Source of the DNA: Bathynomus jamesi
Taxonomy: Eukaryota; Arthropoda; Malacostraca; Isopoda; Cirolanidae
Length of the DNA: 64,000 nt
Assembly: GCA_023014485.1 (NCBI GenBank)
Contig: JAJOZX010000483.1
Span: 759,501-823,500, forward strand
Direction of reading: 5' to 3'
Shown here: one piece after another, positions 42,323 through 52,643 of the stretch
How the letters are laid out: each line of letters starts with the position of its first letter
Position numbering within the stretch: position 1 is the stretch's first letter
Position numbers and translations under genes: made by a program
The notes under the pieces: model-generated
What the model was told of the DNA's origin: nothing
Databases searched by the model: none
Seen by the model: only the letters and a program-made list of their open reading frames with translations

Positions 42323-42326
<4 letters not shown>
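41421..42326 (+). mobile_element. Mariner-type element with internal deletion
   Basis: Inverted ends ACAGGGCGTCCCAAAAAAT and its complement, flanked by TA tracts. The 154-residue frame from 41513 contains the N-terminal paired helix-turn-helix domains ([31 protein letters not shown]). A second frame to 42221 has F-L-W-G-Y-L-K-D-K-V-Y from the C-terminus. The catalytic core between them is missing, so the copy is non-autonomous. It is absent from the right arm, so it inserted after the arms formed. Confidence 0.88.
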
Positions 42327-42359
<33 letters not shown>

Positions 42360-42631
42360 TATATGGCATGATGTAGTATCTCGCTTCGCCGAACTAAAAC
42401 CAAAACACTCGATCGTATCCACAAATCTACACACACACACACACACACGCCCCGGAAACCAATGCATTTTTCATCTCTCCGTTGAGCAGAACGAATCACA
42501 CGTGCTCGCCTTGTTGAATTTAATGTTAATGAAATCGTCAAGTAGAATATTATGGTCTATTACATCAATCACCTTACTCAAATCCACCGCCAATACCCTC
42601 AATTTAGTAATAATAACAACTATCTCTCATA

Positions 42632-42687
<56 letters not shown>

Positions 42688-43204
42688 GGACTTTCACCGA
42701 ATTAAAACAAATCACTAAGCAGTTAAAAGAATTCGCTCTATTATCATATTCACAAATCTACACACACACACACACACACAGACACACACACACACACACC
42801 TCTGTATATATTACGAAAATCAGGAAAAATGCCAAACGTGTATTAATTTAAATGGTCCTAAACGTATATTATAAGAAATTAATTACTATTTTCACCTTTT
42901 AAGAGAATCATTTATTATAAGAATTTAATTACTCAATATAAGAAATTAAACATTAAACGCGCGCGTAATATATATAACTCAAAACACACGAGCCTCATCC
43001 CCATGCGAAGAAAATTGAAAAAACGAAATTTAAAGAAATTAATCATTTGAAATTAGCCAAAACACAATCCGCTATAACGGGGTCGGTTTCGAAGAACACC
43101 TGATGGTTGAGAGACCTTCCCCCCAATCCCTGATAAGCCTCCCTTCACTCTCCTCTCTCTCTCTCTCGTCCCCCTTCACTCCAAATCTTAACGTTCACAC
43201 AAGC

Positions 43205-43239
<35 letters not shown>

Positions 43240-43330
43240 CGCCTGTATATATATATTATGAAAATCAGGAAAAATACCAAACATATATTAATTCAAATGA
43301 TGCTAAACGTATATCATAAGAAATTAATAA
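42327..43330. repeat. Microsatellite-rich part of the left arm
   Basis: Alternating (TA)n and (CA)n tracts (42333-42365, 42430-42448, 42637-42682, 42762-42799, 43204-43240) separated by short unique pieces such as ATGCCAAACGTGTATTAATTTA. No gene. Counterparts occur inverted at 52190-52800. Confidence 0.8.
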
Positions 43331-43442
43331 AGTTATATTTTTAAGTCCGAAATTCTCGAATTTAAAGGCACTCTTTTTTTATTTTCCATTCACCGAAGCA
43401 TGGTCCGGCATGCCGATTAATATCCTTTTAGGAAGATTTCCC
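43331..43442 (-). pseudogene. Major capsid gene fragment in the left arm of Polinton 2
   Basis: Reverse complement of capsid gene bases about 26826-26940 with a few substitutions, including the coding phrase P-K-R-I-L-I-G-M. It has no start or flanking coding sequence. Its inverted partner is at 52528-52643, so the piece was captured before or during arm formation. Confidence 0.88.
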
Positions 43443-43601
43443 ATATGTGTGTCTATTTTGTTTTGGTAAGCCTTTCAAAAACAAAAAATATTACGCGATT
43501 TTCACCTTAAAGTGTCGATGACGGGGATGAAATAAAAGGTAGGACGCGAGCCTACATTTGTCAAATTAGCTCAGACGAAATACACACACAAATCTTTCAA
43601 C

Positions 43602-43658
<57 letters not shown>

Positions 43659-44215
43659 TTCACCGAATTAAAACAAATCACTAATCAGTTAAAAGAATTC
43701 GCTCAATTATCATATTCACAAATCTACATACACACACACACACACACAAACCTCTGTATATATTACGAAAATCAGGAAAAATGCCAAACGTGTATTAATT
43801 TAAATGAAACTAAACGCATATTAATTTAAAACAAATGAATTTTGTCCTTTTAAGAGAATTATTTATTATAAGAATTTAACTACTCAATGTAAGAAATTAA
43901 TTATTAAACGCACGATTTTCGGTACGAACTTGCTCTTCTAACATTCCGTGCCTTTGACTTGTAATTAAAAAAATGATTTTATTAAAGGCTATTTTTCTTG
44001 CAAACCTGTATGTTATCAGCTTCTTAGTTTATTGAAATGAATGAATAAAAATGGAAAGGTATATTATTATCATTATTATTATCGTGCATTTTTCAAAATT
44101 AACACAGATTTTCGTCAGAGGAAGATATGGTAAACAATTCAAAACGCACGTTCGCCCTCCCTCATAGTATCTCGTTTCGCCGAAATAAAATCAAAACAAT
44201 CGATCGTATTCGCAA

Positions 44216-44259
<44 letters not shown>

Positions 44260-44522
44260 CCCGGAAACCAATGCATTTTTTCATCTCTCCGTGGAACAGA
44301 AAAAATATTACGCGCTTTTCACCTTAAAGTGAATTAAAGCAATTTTACGAAAAAGAATATGAATTTCAGAATTAAGTTAACATTTATACATAAATACAAG
44401 GTTAGAAGCTTTATCAACTCCTAATATATTTCTCAATGATAACCTATATTTTTAATATAATTAATTAATTTTCTTCTTATCATAACTCAGCCGAGCAACG
44501 ATGTTAAGCAACGTTGGAATCC
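43443..44522. repeat. Arm sequence with (TA)n and (CA)n tracts
   Basis: Contains TA repeats at about 43605-43652, CA repeats at 43732-43749 and 44220-44258, and AT-rich unique sequence. No gene seen. The whole stretch is mirrored at 51440-52520. Confidence 0.8.
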
Positions 44523-44781
44523 AAAGGATACTTCCTTACACTTTCCTCACCAGCGAGACTTTAAACTACGTAGGCTGACCACCCCCCAAACATTATTTTG
44601 ACTGTATGGATGAACGTGAAGACTTTGATCGATACTACGACAGTTTTAATGAAAGTAACCCTTATAATATAGCTGATGAATGTGAGCGTTATTGCGTGAA
44701 TGATGTGCGCGTGCTTAGAGTGTTTCCAGGCCTTTAGAAGAATGTACATAACCCGTTTCAAATGCGATCCACTGCAAGTAG
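44523..44781 (+). pseudogene. Polymerase B gene fragment in the left arm of Polinton 2
   Basis: Matches the reverse complement of about 19585-19844, covering the third exonuclease motif (Y-C-V-N-D-V-R-V-L). There is a one-base difference in frame near 44720 and a changed edge near 44575. Its inverted partner is at 51160-51420. Not expressed as polymerase; no other polymerase motif is present. Confidence 0.88.
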
Positions 44782-45089
44782 CATTCAGAATTTTTCTATT
44801 ACCCATAGTTTTCGAGAAAATAATATTTCCATTTACTCAGAGTTTCCCGCAGATCTTATATAAACTCCTCCTAAATACCAGTAAAACAAATTTCATGATT
44901 TTACTAATAAAATAAATGTATATCTTGATAAATTTGATGAATTGCACTTTTTTTTTTAACCAAATATATTTCCTGTTTTGGCTATAATGTACTTTTTTTA
45001 ATAAAACATATTTCCTGTTTTGGGTATAATGTACTTTTTTCATAAAATATTTTTCCTATTTTAATATAATTAAATAATTTTCTTTTTAT

Positions 45090-45165
45090 CATAACTCAGC
45101 CGAGCAACAACGTTAAGCGACGCTGGATCTGGGTGGTAGTTGGATGGGGGGGCCGTCCGCCGCAA
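45090..45165 (+). repeat. 5S-like box sequence in the Polinton 2 arm
   Basis: Contains CAACGTTAAGCGACGCTGGA and GGTAGTTGGATGGGGGG, similar to boxes A and C of the 5S-SINEs at 11.6 and 36.0 kb but shorter. Inverted copies lie near 49690, 50113 and 50775; a clipped form is at 44490. Probably a SINE remnant carried into the arms. Confidence 0.6.
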
Positions 45166-45222
45166 CAGCTAATTTACAGTCGATGAACGTAATGAAATAA
45201 ATAAATAAAATATGCACTTATT

Positions 45223-45228
45223 TTTATT
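45223..45228 (-). terminator. Poly(A) signal of the left Polinton 2 gene
   Basis: AATAAA on the minus strand, about 20 bases past the stop codon at 45249. The same signal in the mirror position (49628-49633) serves the right gene. Confidence 0.75.
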
Positions 45229-45248
45229 GAGCACACATGTAGAAATAA

Positions 45249-46592
45249 TTAAATAATATCGTCAAAACCTTCCTTATCACTAAAACCTGTGTGGTATATT
45301 TTTCTGCGCTTTCTTAGTCGGCTTATCCTCCTTTTCGGTACAGGCTGAAAATCATCCGAGCTATCATAGTCAGTACCGTACAGCTTGCGCTTCCTGTGGA
45401 AACATCCAGAAAAAGAAAAATATTCTTAGATCCTTTCATTTGAGAATAATGTATAAATACGTTGCATGTAACGAGATAATTAAGTAATAAATAAAATATG
45501 ATGTAGTAGTATTATTTTCACTATCTGCTAAATGAAATAATCTTGAGCTTATCCTTTAAAAGATCCTTATTGTACAAATACATTGCATGTAATGAGATAA
45601 TTAAGTAATAAATAAATTATGATGTAGTATTATTATTTTTCACTATCTGCTAAATGAAATAATCTTGAGATTATCCTTTAAAAGATCCTTATTGTACAAA
45701 CACGTTGCATGTAATGAGATAATTAAGTAATAAATATTGAATAACGTATCAACTTACTTTGCACTAGGTGGTTTTTCTTCCCTAGCAGCATTGTTGCAGG
45801 TAGATAATACAGCCGGCCTTGCAACATCATGCTTTGCAATAGAGTTAGCAGCAGAAGGCCCCTGCTGTTCAGTAAACATGGATGGGGCAATTTTACATTG
45901 AGATCGGCTGTGGAGTAGAAATATTTCTTTTCTATAACATAATAACTGCCTATATATATATATATATATATATTGGAAAAGAGGATGATGACTCGTGAAA
46001 TTCATCGTAAAGCAATCTAGTTTATGCAAGTTTATACTTGGTGAAACAGATCATTGGTGTTTTATCGAGAATATAAAAGCTACTTACACGCGTTGCTCTT
46101 GTTCATCGTCTGAAGCTAGGTCTATAACTTCTACATTTGTATGATCAGAAAAACGACGGCGTTGATTTATTGCAGCTTCCGCTTTCAGCATCATAGCCAA
46201 TATTGTTTTCTCCTCTTCGCATGTATATTCTGGAAAGTATACATCGTCTTCAGGGTTCCTCTTGATTGACTGTGGACGCCGCGCAGTCTTGATAGTGTGG
46301 ATGGGGATTGAAGAGAAACCGTCAGCAATAACGTCTATCACAACACAATCGATATCGCCGTCTTCGTCTTTCACATTGTAGCATCTAGAAAAAGCAAAGA
46401 AAATCACATTATTGTGAAAATATATAACTAGCATATTCGTAAAAGGGAATAGGCTCTAATGAGCCATCTTTTAATATAAATAATTTTCTTATAATGATGC
46501 CTAAGATTATGAATTAAGCTTGGGCCAATTTTACATTGAGATCGGCTGTGGAGTAGAAATATTTCTTTTCTATAACATAATAACTGCCTATA

Positions 46593-46636
<44 letters not shown>

Positions 46637-47441
46637 GTTTGGAAAAGAGGATGATGACTCGTGAAATTCATCGTAAAGCAATCTAGTTTATGCAAGTTTA
46701 TATTTGGTGAAACAGATCATTGGTGTTTTATCGAGAATATAAAAGCTACTTACACGCGTTGCTCTTGTTCATCGTCTGAAGCTAGGTCTATAACTTCTAC
46801 ATTTGTATGATCAGAAAAACGACGGCGTTGATTTATTGCAGCTTCCGCTTTCAGCATCATAGCCAATATTGTTTTCTCCTCTTCGCATGTATATTCTGGA
46901 AAGTATACATCGTCTTCAGGGTTCCTCTTGACTGACTGTGGACGCCGCGCAGTCTTGATAGTGTGGATGGGGATTGAAGAGAAACCGTCAGCAATAACGT
47001 CTATCACAACACAATCGATATCGCCGTCTTCGTCTTTCACATTGTAGCATCTAGAAAAAGCAAAGAAAATCACATTATTGTGAAAATATATAACTAGCAT
47101 ATTCGTAAAAGGGAATAGGCTCTAATGAGCCATCTTTTAATATAAATAATTTTCTTATAATGATGCCTAAGATTATGAATTAAGCTTGGGCCAATTTTAC
47201 ATTGAGATCGGCTGTGGAGTAGAAATATTTCTTTTCTATAACATAATAACTGCCTATATATATATATAGTTTGGAAAAGAAGATGATGACTCGTGAAATT
47301 CATCGTAAAGCAATCTAATTTATGCTTACGTTACCTTATTAACTCTTCGATGTTTTCATCAACGCCTTCAACCAGCGCCCTTACACGTTCTATTTGAGAT
47401 GCGCTCAGCGTCAAACAGCCTAAGTCGGAGTGATTAGCCAT
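45249..47441 (-). CDS. Polinton 2 left spliced gene (acidic N-half, basic C-half, DDII tail)
   Basis: Inferred exons: 47441-47335 (M-A-N-H-S-D-L-G-C), 47050-46754, 46384-46088 (a duplicate of the previous exon), 45907-45758 and 45393-45249. Each junction has a GT donor (GTAAGT at three) and a pyrimidine-tract AG acceptor, and every intron is phase 2, giving 331 codons, or 232 with one copy of the repeated exon. The repeated exon is acidic with hydrophobic-acidic motifs (C-V-V-I-D-V and E-V-I-D-L-A-S-D-D-E) that resemble SUMO-interacting motifs. The last exon has clustered basic residues (K-K-R-K-L; K-R-R-I-S-R-L-R-K-R-R-K), a likely nuclear localisation signal, and ends E-G-F-D-D-I-I. No known domain. 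A nuclear regulatory role is plausible but unproven. It is read divergently from the right gene. Confidence 0.68.
46000..47331. repeat. 666-bp tandem duplication carrying an exon of the left gene
   Basis: 46000-46665 and 46666-47331 are almost identical apart from (TA)n length; the coding exons differ at one residue (I versus V). Each unit also contains a truncated acceptor of the following exon (TTCTACTCCACAGCCGATCT), followed by unrelated sequence. The duplication is very recent and keeps frame because the exon is 297 bp with symmetric phase. Confidence 0.9.
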
Positions 47442-47510
47442 GCTACCGTGAATTGTCTCGACCTAACGATTGTTTCAAAGTAAGTACAAAGCGAAATATA
47501 ATCATGCTCG

Positions 47511-47518
47511 TTTATATA
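47511..47518 (-). promoter_or_regulatory. TATA box of the left Polinton 2 gene
   Basis: Minus-strand GGTATATAAACGAGC, about 75 bases upstream of the ATG at 47441, consistent with a start near 47485. A GC-rich AGCCACGCCCAC (minus strand, near 47650-47662) lies upstream between the two divergent genes. A (TG)n tract (about 47552-47591) separates them. Confidence 0.6.
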
Positions 47519-47548
47519 CCTGATGATTAACCTCAGGCAATTGTAAAG

Positions 47549-47595
<47 letters not shown>

Positions 47596-47754
47596 TAGGC
47601 CTATTGTTTCTCTCTCACCTGTGAGTGAAGGGCGTACCCCAACTAAGTGTGGGCGTGGCTAGAAAGCTACTATAGGCATATGGGATGCCCCTACATTTAT
47701 TATTATTATACCAGTTCATTATTTGTCACAGTAGGAAAAGGTTCTTGATATAGG

Positions 47755-49607
47755 ATGGATATCTTACACAGGTTTGATGATTTTCTTTGTCAAAACTATA
47801 TCTTCATCATAACGAATTTGTAGCTGACTAATATCTGGGCATGCAATTTGTAGTGGCTGATCAATCTAGCCATTGTTTTGTTTGTGATAAGTCTAGAATT
47901 CAAAAATTACTTTTTAAAATACTATTTCCGACATAATTTTAATCCGCGCTGCTATAGATTGATAAGAGACATTCCATGTAGCTAACATTTAAAGATCAGT
48001 CATTGCATTTTTTACCATATTTCGGCATATGTATAGTTATTATACTCTTTTACAGTAATGACGATGATGTAATGTATTTTGCCGACGTAAGCGAGACTTC
48101 GACCGATTTTCACGACGTCCACAGGTGTACCAAACGGCGACAGCTACGACAACGGCGTGCCAGGGGCCTATCGAGGTTAGTTAATATTACCTTTATAATG
48201 ATTTTGAATGTCCAATCAAATAAAAAAGAAATACTAATGTAAAGATATTTTATTATTATTATTATTATTATTATATGTATTGAATATGTGTTAGGTTTTA
48301 GTTTCTTACCATTGATTAATAAATAAGCATGAGTCAATTCATAAATTGTGTATTTCAAGAAGTGAAAGATATTAAACATTACTCTCAATTTCCCTTTTTA
48401 GTTCGCATAACACTGAAGTTATATATATAATTAGTTATGCACTTTGGAAAGGCTTTATGTGAAGTATAGCGCAGAGTTTTAAACTAAACGTATTAAATCA
48501 AAGTACATATTAGTCGCACGTTTATTATTTCGTGCGTTAACTAGCTAATGCCTTGATGCTATTTAAGCTTACGTAAAATGAGTTATTAGTAACGATATTA
48601 CGGTTTATTATTATTATATTGTATTTCAGCTATTCAAGTTGTATGTTTGATGGTCCGAGTACTTCGGCCCAGAATAGAGTAAGGGAGCCTTCACACAGAC
48701 CACCTAGCCGTTCATCATCCTCTGATGGCACGCGCCCCCGAAAGAAGGCAAGGTAAGAAATACTGTCTTAAGCTATAGCTACAACGTTAATTTTATGAAA
48801 TTCAATAGAATGGTCACTTAATTTCTATATAAAAATATATAGCTCATAACTAAAGTATGTAATTTCATGGAAAATAAAATTACGTATATTACAGGAAAAA
48901 TCGCAAGATAGGAACCTTACGTAAAATGAGTTATTAGTTACGATATTACGGCTTATTATTATTATATTGTATTTCAGCTATTCAAGTCGTATGTTTGATG
49001 GGCCTAGTACTTCGACACCGAATAGAGCAAGGGAGCCATCGCACAAACCACCTAGCCGTTCATCGTCCTCTGATGGCACGCGCCCCCGAAAGAAGGCAAG
49101 GTAAGAAATACTGTCTAAAGCTATAGCTACAACGTTAATTTTATGAAATTCAATAGAATGGTCACTTAATTTCTATATAAAAATATATAGCTCATAACTA
49201 AAGTACGTAATTTCATGGAAAATAAAATTATGTATATTAAGAGCATGTTTCGTATGCTTAACCCCGATTAAGCGTCTCTATTTTCGCTCTTTAGGTTAGA
49301 TTTTTCAGATATAAGTGACGAGGCCAATGCAGCTATTGCAATGAGTTCAGGCAGCCCACGCTCTTTGCGATATTTGAGCACCACGTTACTGATGTCAGAT
49401 TCAGAGTTCGAGTGGCTATACGAAAGATATAAACAGCCTGTTCAGGGCTTCATGCTGAACCATGTTTGTCCTCCTTCACGAAGCGAGTCGCCGATTAGTG
49501 ACTCCCCGCGCTTGCCAATCCTGAGAAGAGAGGACTCGGGATACGCACAGGCGGATTCGAGTGTGTCCACTGTGATATTCGCCGAAGGTCTTGACGATAT
49601 TATTTAA
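47755..49607 (+). CDS. Polinton 2 right spliced gene (acidic start, basic/Ser-Pro-rich middle, DDII tail)
   Basis: Inferred exons: 47755-47771 (tentative, M-D-I-L-H, weak donor GTTTGA), 48056-48175, 48630-48752, 48978-49100 (a duplicate of the previous exon) and 49295-49607. All introns are phase 2 and the total is 231 codons plus stop. Exon 2 begins N-D-D-D-V and ends with K-R-R-Q-L-R-Q-R-R-A-R. The duplicated 123-bp exons encode G-P-S-T-S and R-P-R-K-K-A-R, a likely nuclear signal. The last exon has E-F-E-W-L-Y-E-R-Y, a Ser/Pro-rich stretch, and ends E-G-L-D-D-I-I. No known domain was recognised. The first exon is the least certain part; exons 2-5 are well supported by splice sites and phase. 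Confidence 0.65.
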
Positions 49608-50740
49608 TTATTTCTACATGTGTGCTCAATAAAAATAAGTGCATATTTTATTTATTTATTTCATTACGTTCATCGACTGTAAACTAGCTGTTGCGGCGGA
49701 CGGCCCCGCCCCATCCAACTACCACCCAGATCCAGCGTCGCTTAACGTTGTTGCTCGGCTGAGTTATGATAAAAAGAATTATTTAATTATATTAAAATAG
49801 GAAAAATATTTTATGAAAAAAGTACATTATACCCAAAACAGGAAATATGTTTTATTAAAAAAGTACATTATATCATGTTACGCCTTCTAAACCTACTACC
49901 GGTATTCTAAACCAACTTTTAAGAAATATAATAATGTATACAATGGTATCGCCAAAAAGTGGTATCTGGTACGCACAGGCGGATTCGAGTGTGTCCACTG
50001 TGATATTCCCCGAAGGTCTTGACGATATTATTTAATTATTTCTACATGTGTGCTCAATAAAAATAAGTGCATATTTTATTTATTTATTTCATTACGTTCA
50101 TCGACTGTAAATTAGCTGTTGCGGCGGACAGCCCCCCCCCCCATCCAACTACCACCCAGATCCAGCGTCGCTTAACGTTGTTGCTCGGCTGAGTTATGAT
50201 AAAAAGAATTATTTAATTATATTAAAATAGGAAAAATATTTTATGAAAACAGTACATTATACCCAAAACAGGAAATATGTTTTATTAAAAAAAGTACATT
50301 ATATCATGTTACGCCTTCTAAACCTACTACCGGTATTCTAAACAAACTTTTAAGAAATATAATAATGTATACAATGGTATCGCCAAAAAGTGGTATCTGG
50401 TACGCACAGGCGGATTCGAGTGTGTCCACTGTGATATTCCCCGAAGCAAAGCTGGGCACTTGCGGGTTTTTTGCGGTACTGCGGTACTACCGTGTTTGTC
50501 GGTACCGCGGAAAGTACCGCGGGAAATTTGAATGCGGTAGCGGTACTGCTGTACTTTCAGCGATCCTTTGCGGTACTGCGTTATGTGGTACCGGTTTGGT
50601 AGTGCGGTAGTACCGCAGTACCGCAGTACCGCAAAAAAAAACGCAAGTGCCCAGCTTTGCCCCGAAGGTCTTGACGATATTATTTAATTATTTCTACATG
50701 TGTGCTCAATAAAAATAAGTGCATATTTTATTTATTTATT
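49541..50740. repeat. Triplicated 3' end of the right gene
   Basis: The phrase TACGCACAGGCGGATTCGAG followed by the last codons, poly(A) signal and 5S-like boxes occurs at about 49541, 49971 and 50401. Copies 2 and 3 are preceded by GGTATCGCCAAAAAGTGGTA and ACCTACTACCGGTATTCTAA, sequences related to the tandem array and spacer at 14.7-15.2 kb of Polinton 1. Copies 2 and 3 lack upstream exons and are not separate genes. Confidence 0.88.
50447..50659. mobile_element. hAT-type MITE inside the third 3'-end copy
   Basis: Termini CAAAGCTGGGCACTTGCG and its complement, 213 bp, flanked by the 8-bp duplication CCCCGAAG (50439-50446 and 50660-50667). The interior is rich in GCGGTACTGCGGTACC repeats and is self-complementary. 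Confidence 0.9.
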
Positions 50741-51159
50741 TCATTACGTTCATCGACTGTAAATTAGCTGTTGCGGCGGACGCCCCCCCCCCATCCAACT
50801 ACCACCCAGATCCAGCGTCGCTTAACGTTGTTGCTCGGCTGAGTTATGATAAAAAGAAAATTATTTAATTATATTAAAATAGGAAAAATATTTTATGAAA
50901 AAAGTACATTATACCCAAAACAGGAAATATGTTTTTAAAAAAAGTACATTATAGCCAAAACAGGAAATATATTTGGTTAAAAAAAAAGTGCAATTCATCA
51001 AATTTATCAAGATATACATTTATTTTATTAGTAAAATCATGAAATTTGTTTTACTGGTATTTAGGAGGAGTTTATATAAGATCTGCGGGAAACTCTGAGT
51101 AAATGGAAATATTATTTTCTCGAAAACTATGGGTGATAGAAAAATTCTGAATGCTACTT

Positions 51160-51420
51160 GCAGTGGATCGCATTTGAAACGGGTTTTGTACATTCTTCTG
51201 AAGGCCTGGAAACATACTCTAAGCACGCGCACATCATTCACGCAATAACGCTCACATTCATCAGCTATATTATAAGGGTTACTTTCATTAAAACTGTCGT
51301 AGTATCGATCAAAGTCTTCACGTTCATCCATACAGTCAAAATAATGTTTGGGGGGTGGTCAGCCTACGTAGTTTAAAGTCTCGCTGGTGAGGAAAGTGTA
51401 AGGGAAGTATCCTTTGGATT
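51160..51420 (-). pseudogene. Polymerase B gene fragment in the right arm of Polinton 2
   Basis: Inverted partner of 44523-44781. A 103-residue frame (51331-51020) holds M-D-E-R-E-D-F-D-R-Y-Y and Y-C-V-N-D-V-R-V-L before passing into unrelated arm sequence. A dead fragment. Confidence 0.88.
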
Positions 51421-51678
51421 CCAACGTTGCTTAACATCGTTGCTCGGCTGAGTTATGATAAAAAGAAAATTAATTAATTATATTAAAAATATAGGTTATC
51501 ATTGAGAAATAAATTAGGAGTTGATAAAGCTTCTAACCTTGTATTTATGTATAAATGTTAACTTAATTCTGAAATTCATATTCTTTTTCGTAAAATTGCT
51601 TTAATTCACTTTAAGGTGAAAAGAGCGTAATATTTTTTCTGTTCCACGGTGAGATGAAAAAATGCATTGGTTTCCGGG

Positions 51679-51681
<3 letters not shown>

Positions 51682-51732
<51 letters not shown>

Positions 51733-52195
51733 TTGCGAATACGATCGGTTGTTTTGATTTTATTTCGGCGAAACGAGATACTATGAGGGAGGGCGAACGT
51801 GCGTTTTGAATTGTTTACCATATCTTCCTCTGACGAAAATCTGTGTGTTAATTTTGAAAAATGCACGATAATAATGATAATAATATACCTTTCCATTTTT
51901 ATTCATTCATTTCAATAAACTAAGAAGCTGATACCATACAGGTTTGCAAGAAAAATAGCCTTTAATAAAATCATTTTTTTAATTACAAGTCAAAGGCACG
52001 GAATGTTAGAAGAGCAAGTTCGTACCGAAAATCGTGCGTTTAATAATTAATTTCTTACATTGAGTAGTTAAATTCTTATAATAAATAATTCTCTTAAAAG
52101 GACAAAATTCATTTGTTTTAAATTAATATGTGTTTAGTTTCATTTAAATTAATACACGTTTGGCATTTTTCCTGATTTTCGTAATATATACAGAG

Positions 52196-52235
<40 letters not shown>

Positions 52236-52322
52236 AGATTTGTGAATATGATAATTGAGCGAATTCTTTTAACTGATTAGTGATTTGTTTTAATTCGGTG
52301 AAAGTTTATATATATATATACA

Positions 52323-52360
<38 letters not shown>
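51682..52360. repeat. (TG)n and (TA)n tracts of the right arm
   Basis: TG repeats at about 51680-51728 and 52199-52231, TA repeats at about 52309-52360. The intervening sequence mirrors 43600-44250. No gene. Confidence 0.88.
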
Positions 52361-52367
<7 letters not shown>

Positions 52368-52527
52368 GGTTGAAAGATTTGTGTGTGTATTTCGTCTGAG
52401 CTAATTTGACAAATGTAGGCTCGCGTCCTACCTTTTATTTCATCCCCGTCATCGACACTTTAAGGTGAAAAGCGCGTAATATTTTTTGTTTTTGAAAGGC
52501 TTACCAAAACAAAATAGACACACATAT

Positions 52528-52643
52528 GGGAAATCTTCCTAAAAGGATATTAATCGGCATGCCGGACCATGCTTCGGTGAATGGAAAATATAAAAAGAGT
52601 GCCTTTAAATTCGAGAATTTCGGACTTAAAAATATAACTCTAT
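52528..52643 (+). pseudogene. Major capsid gene fragment in the right arm of Polinton 2
   Basis: Matches capsid gene bases about 26826-26941 in sense orientation (P-K-R-I-L-I-G-M-P-D-H-A). Flanked by arm sequence on both sides. Confidence 0.88.

Larger units (their letters stand above)
39406..45272. repeat. Left arm of Polinton 2
   Basis: From outside in: G-rich GTTGCAAAGGGG repeats and purine tract (39406-39700); CAGCCAGTTGGCTGAG block; GGAGCCGAGCTTGATG block; TTGCCAGATCACGCCATGTAT arrays (40010-40200); AT-rich and (TA)n tracts; ACGGGGTCGG-containing blocks at 40410, 40650, 41365 and 43080; the mariner insertion; CA/TA tracts; a capsid-gene piece (43331-43442); a polymerase piece (44523-44781); 5S-like boxes (45090-45165); then the 3' end of the left gene. 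The right arm has the same order inverted. Confidence 0.88.

Noticed and set aside
45249..49607. Host gene pair trapped between repeats
   Set aside because: The coding ends and poly(A) signals lie within the element's own inverted arms, and the whole interval is bounded by one target-site duplication, so the genes belong to the element.
49973..50740. Additional genes formed by the second and third copies of the right-gene 3' end
   Set aside because: They contain only the last codons and 3' UTR with no upstream exons or acceptor.
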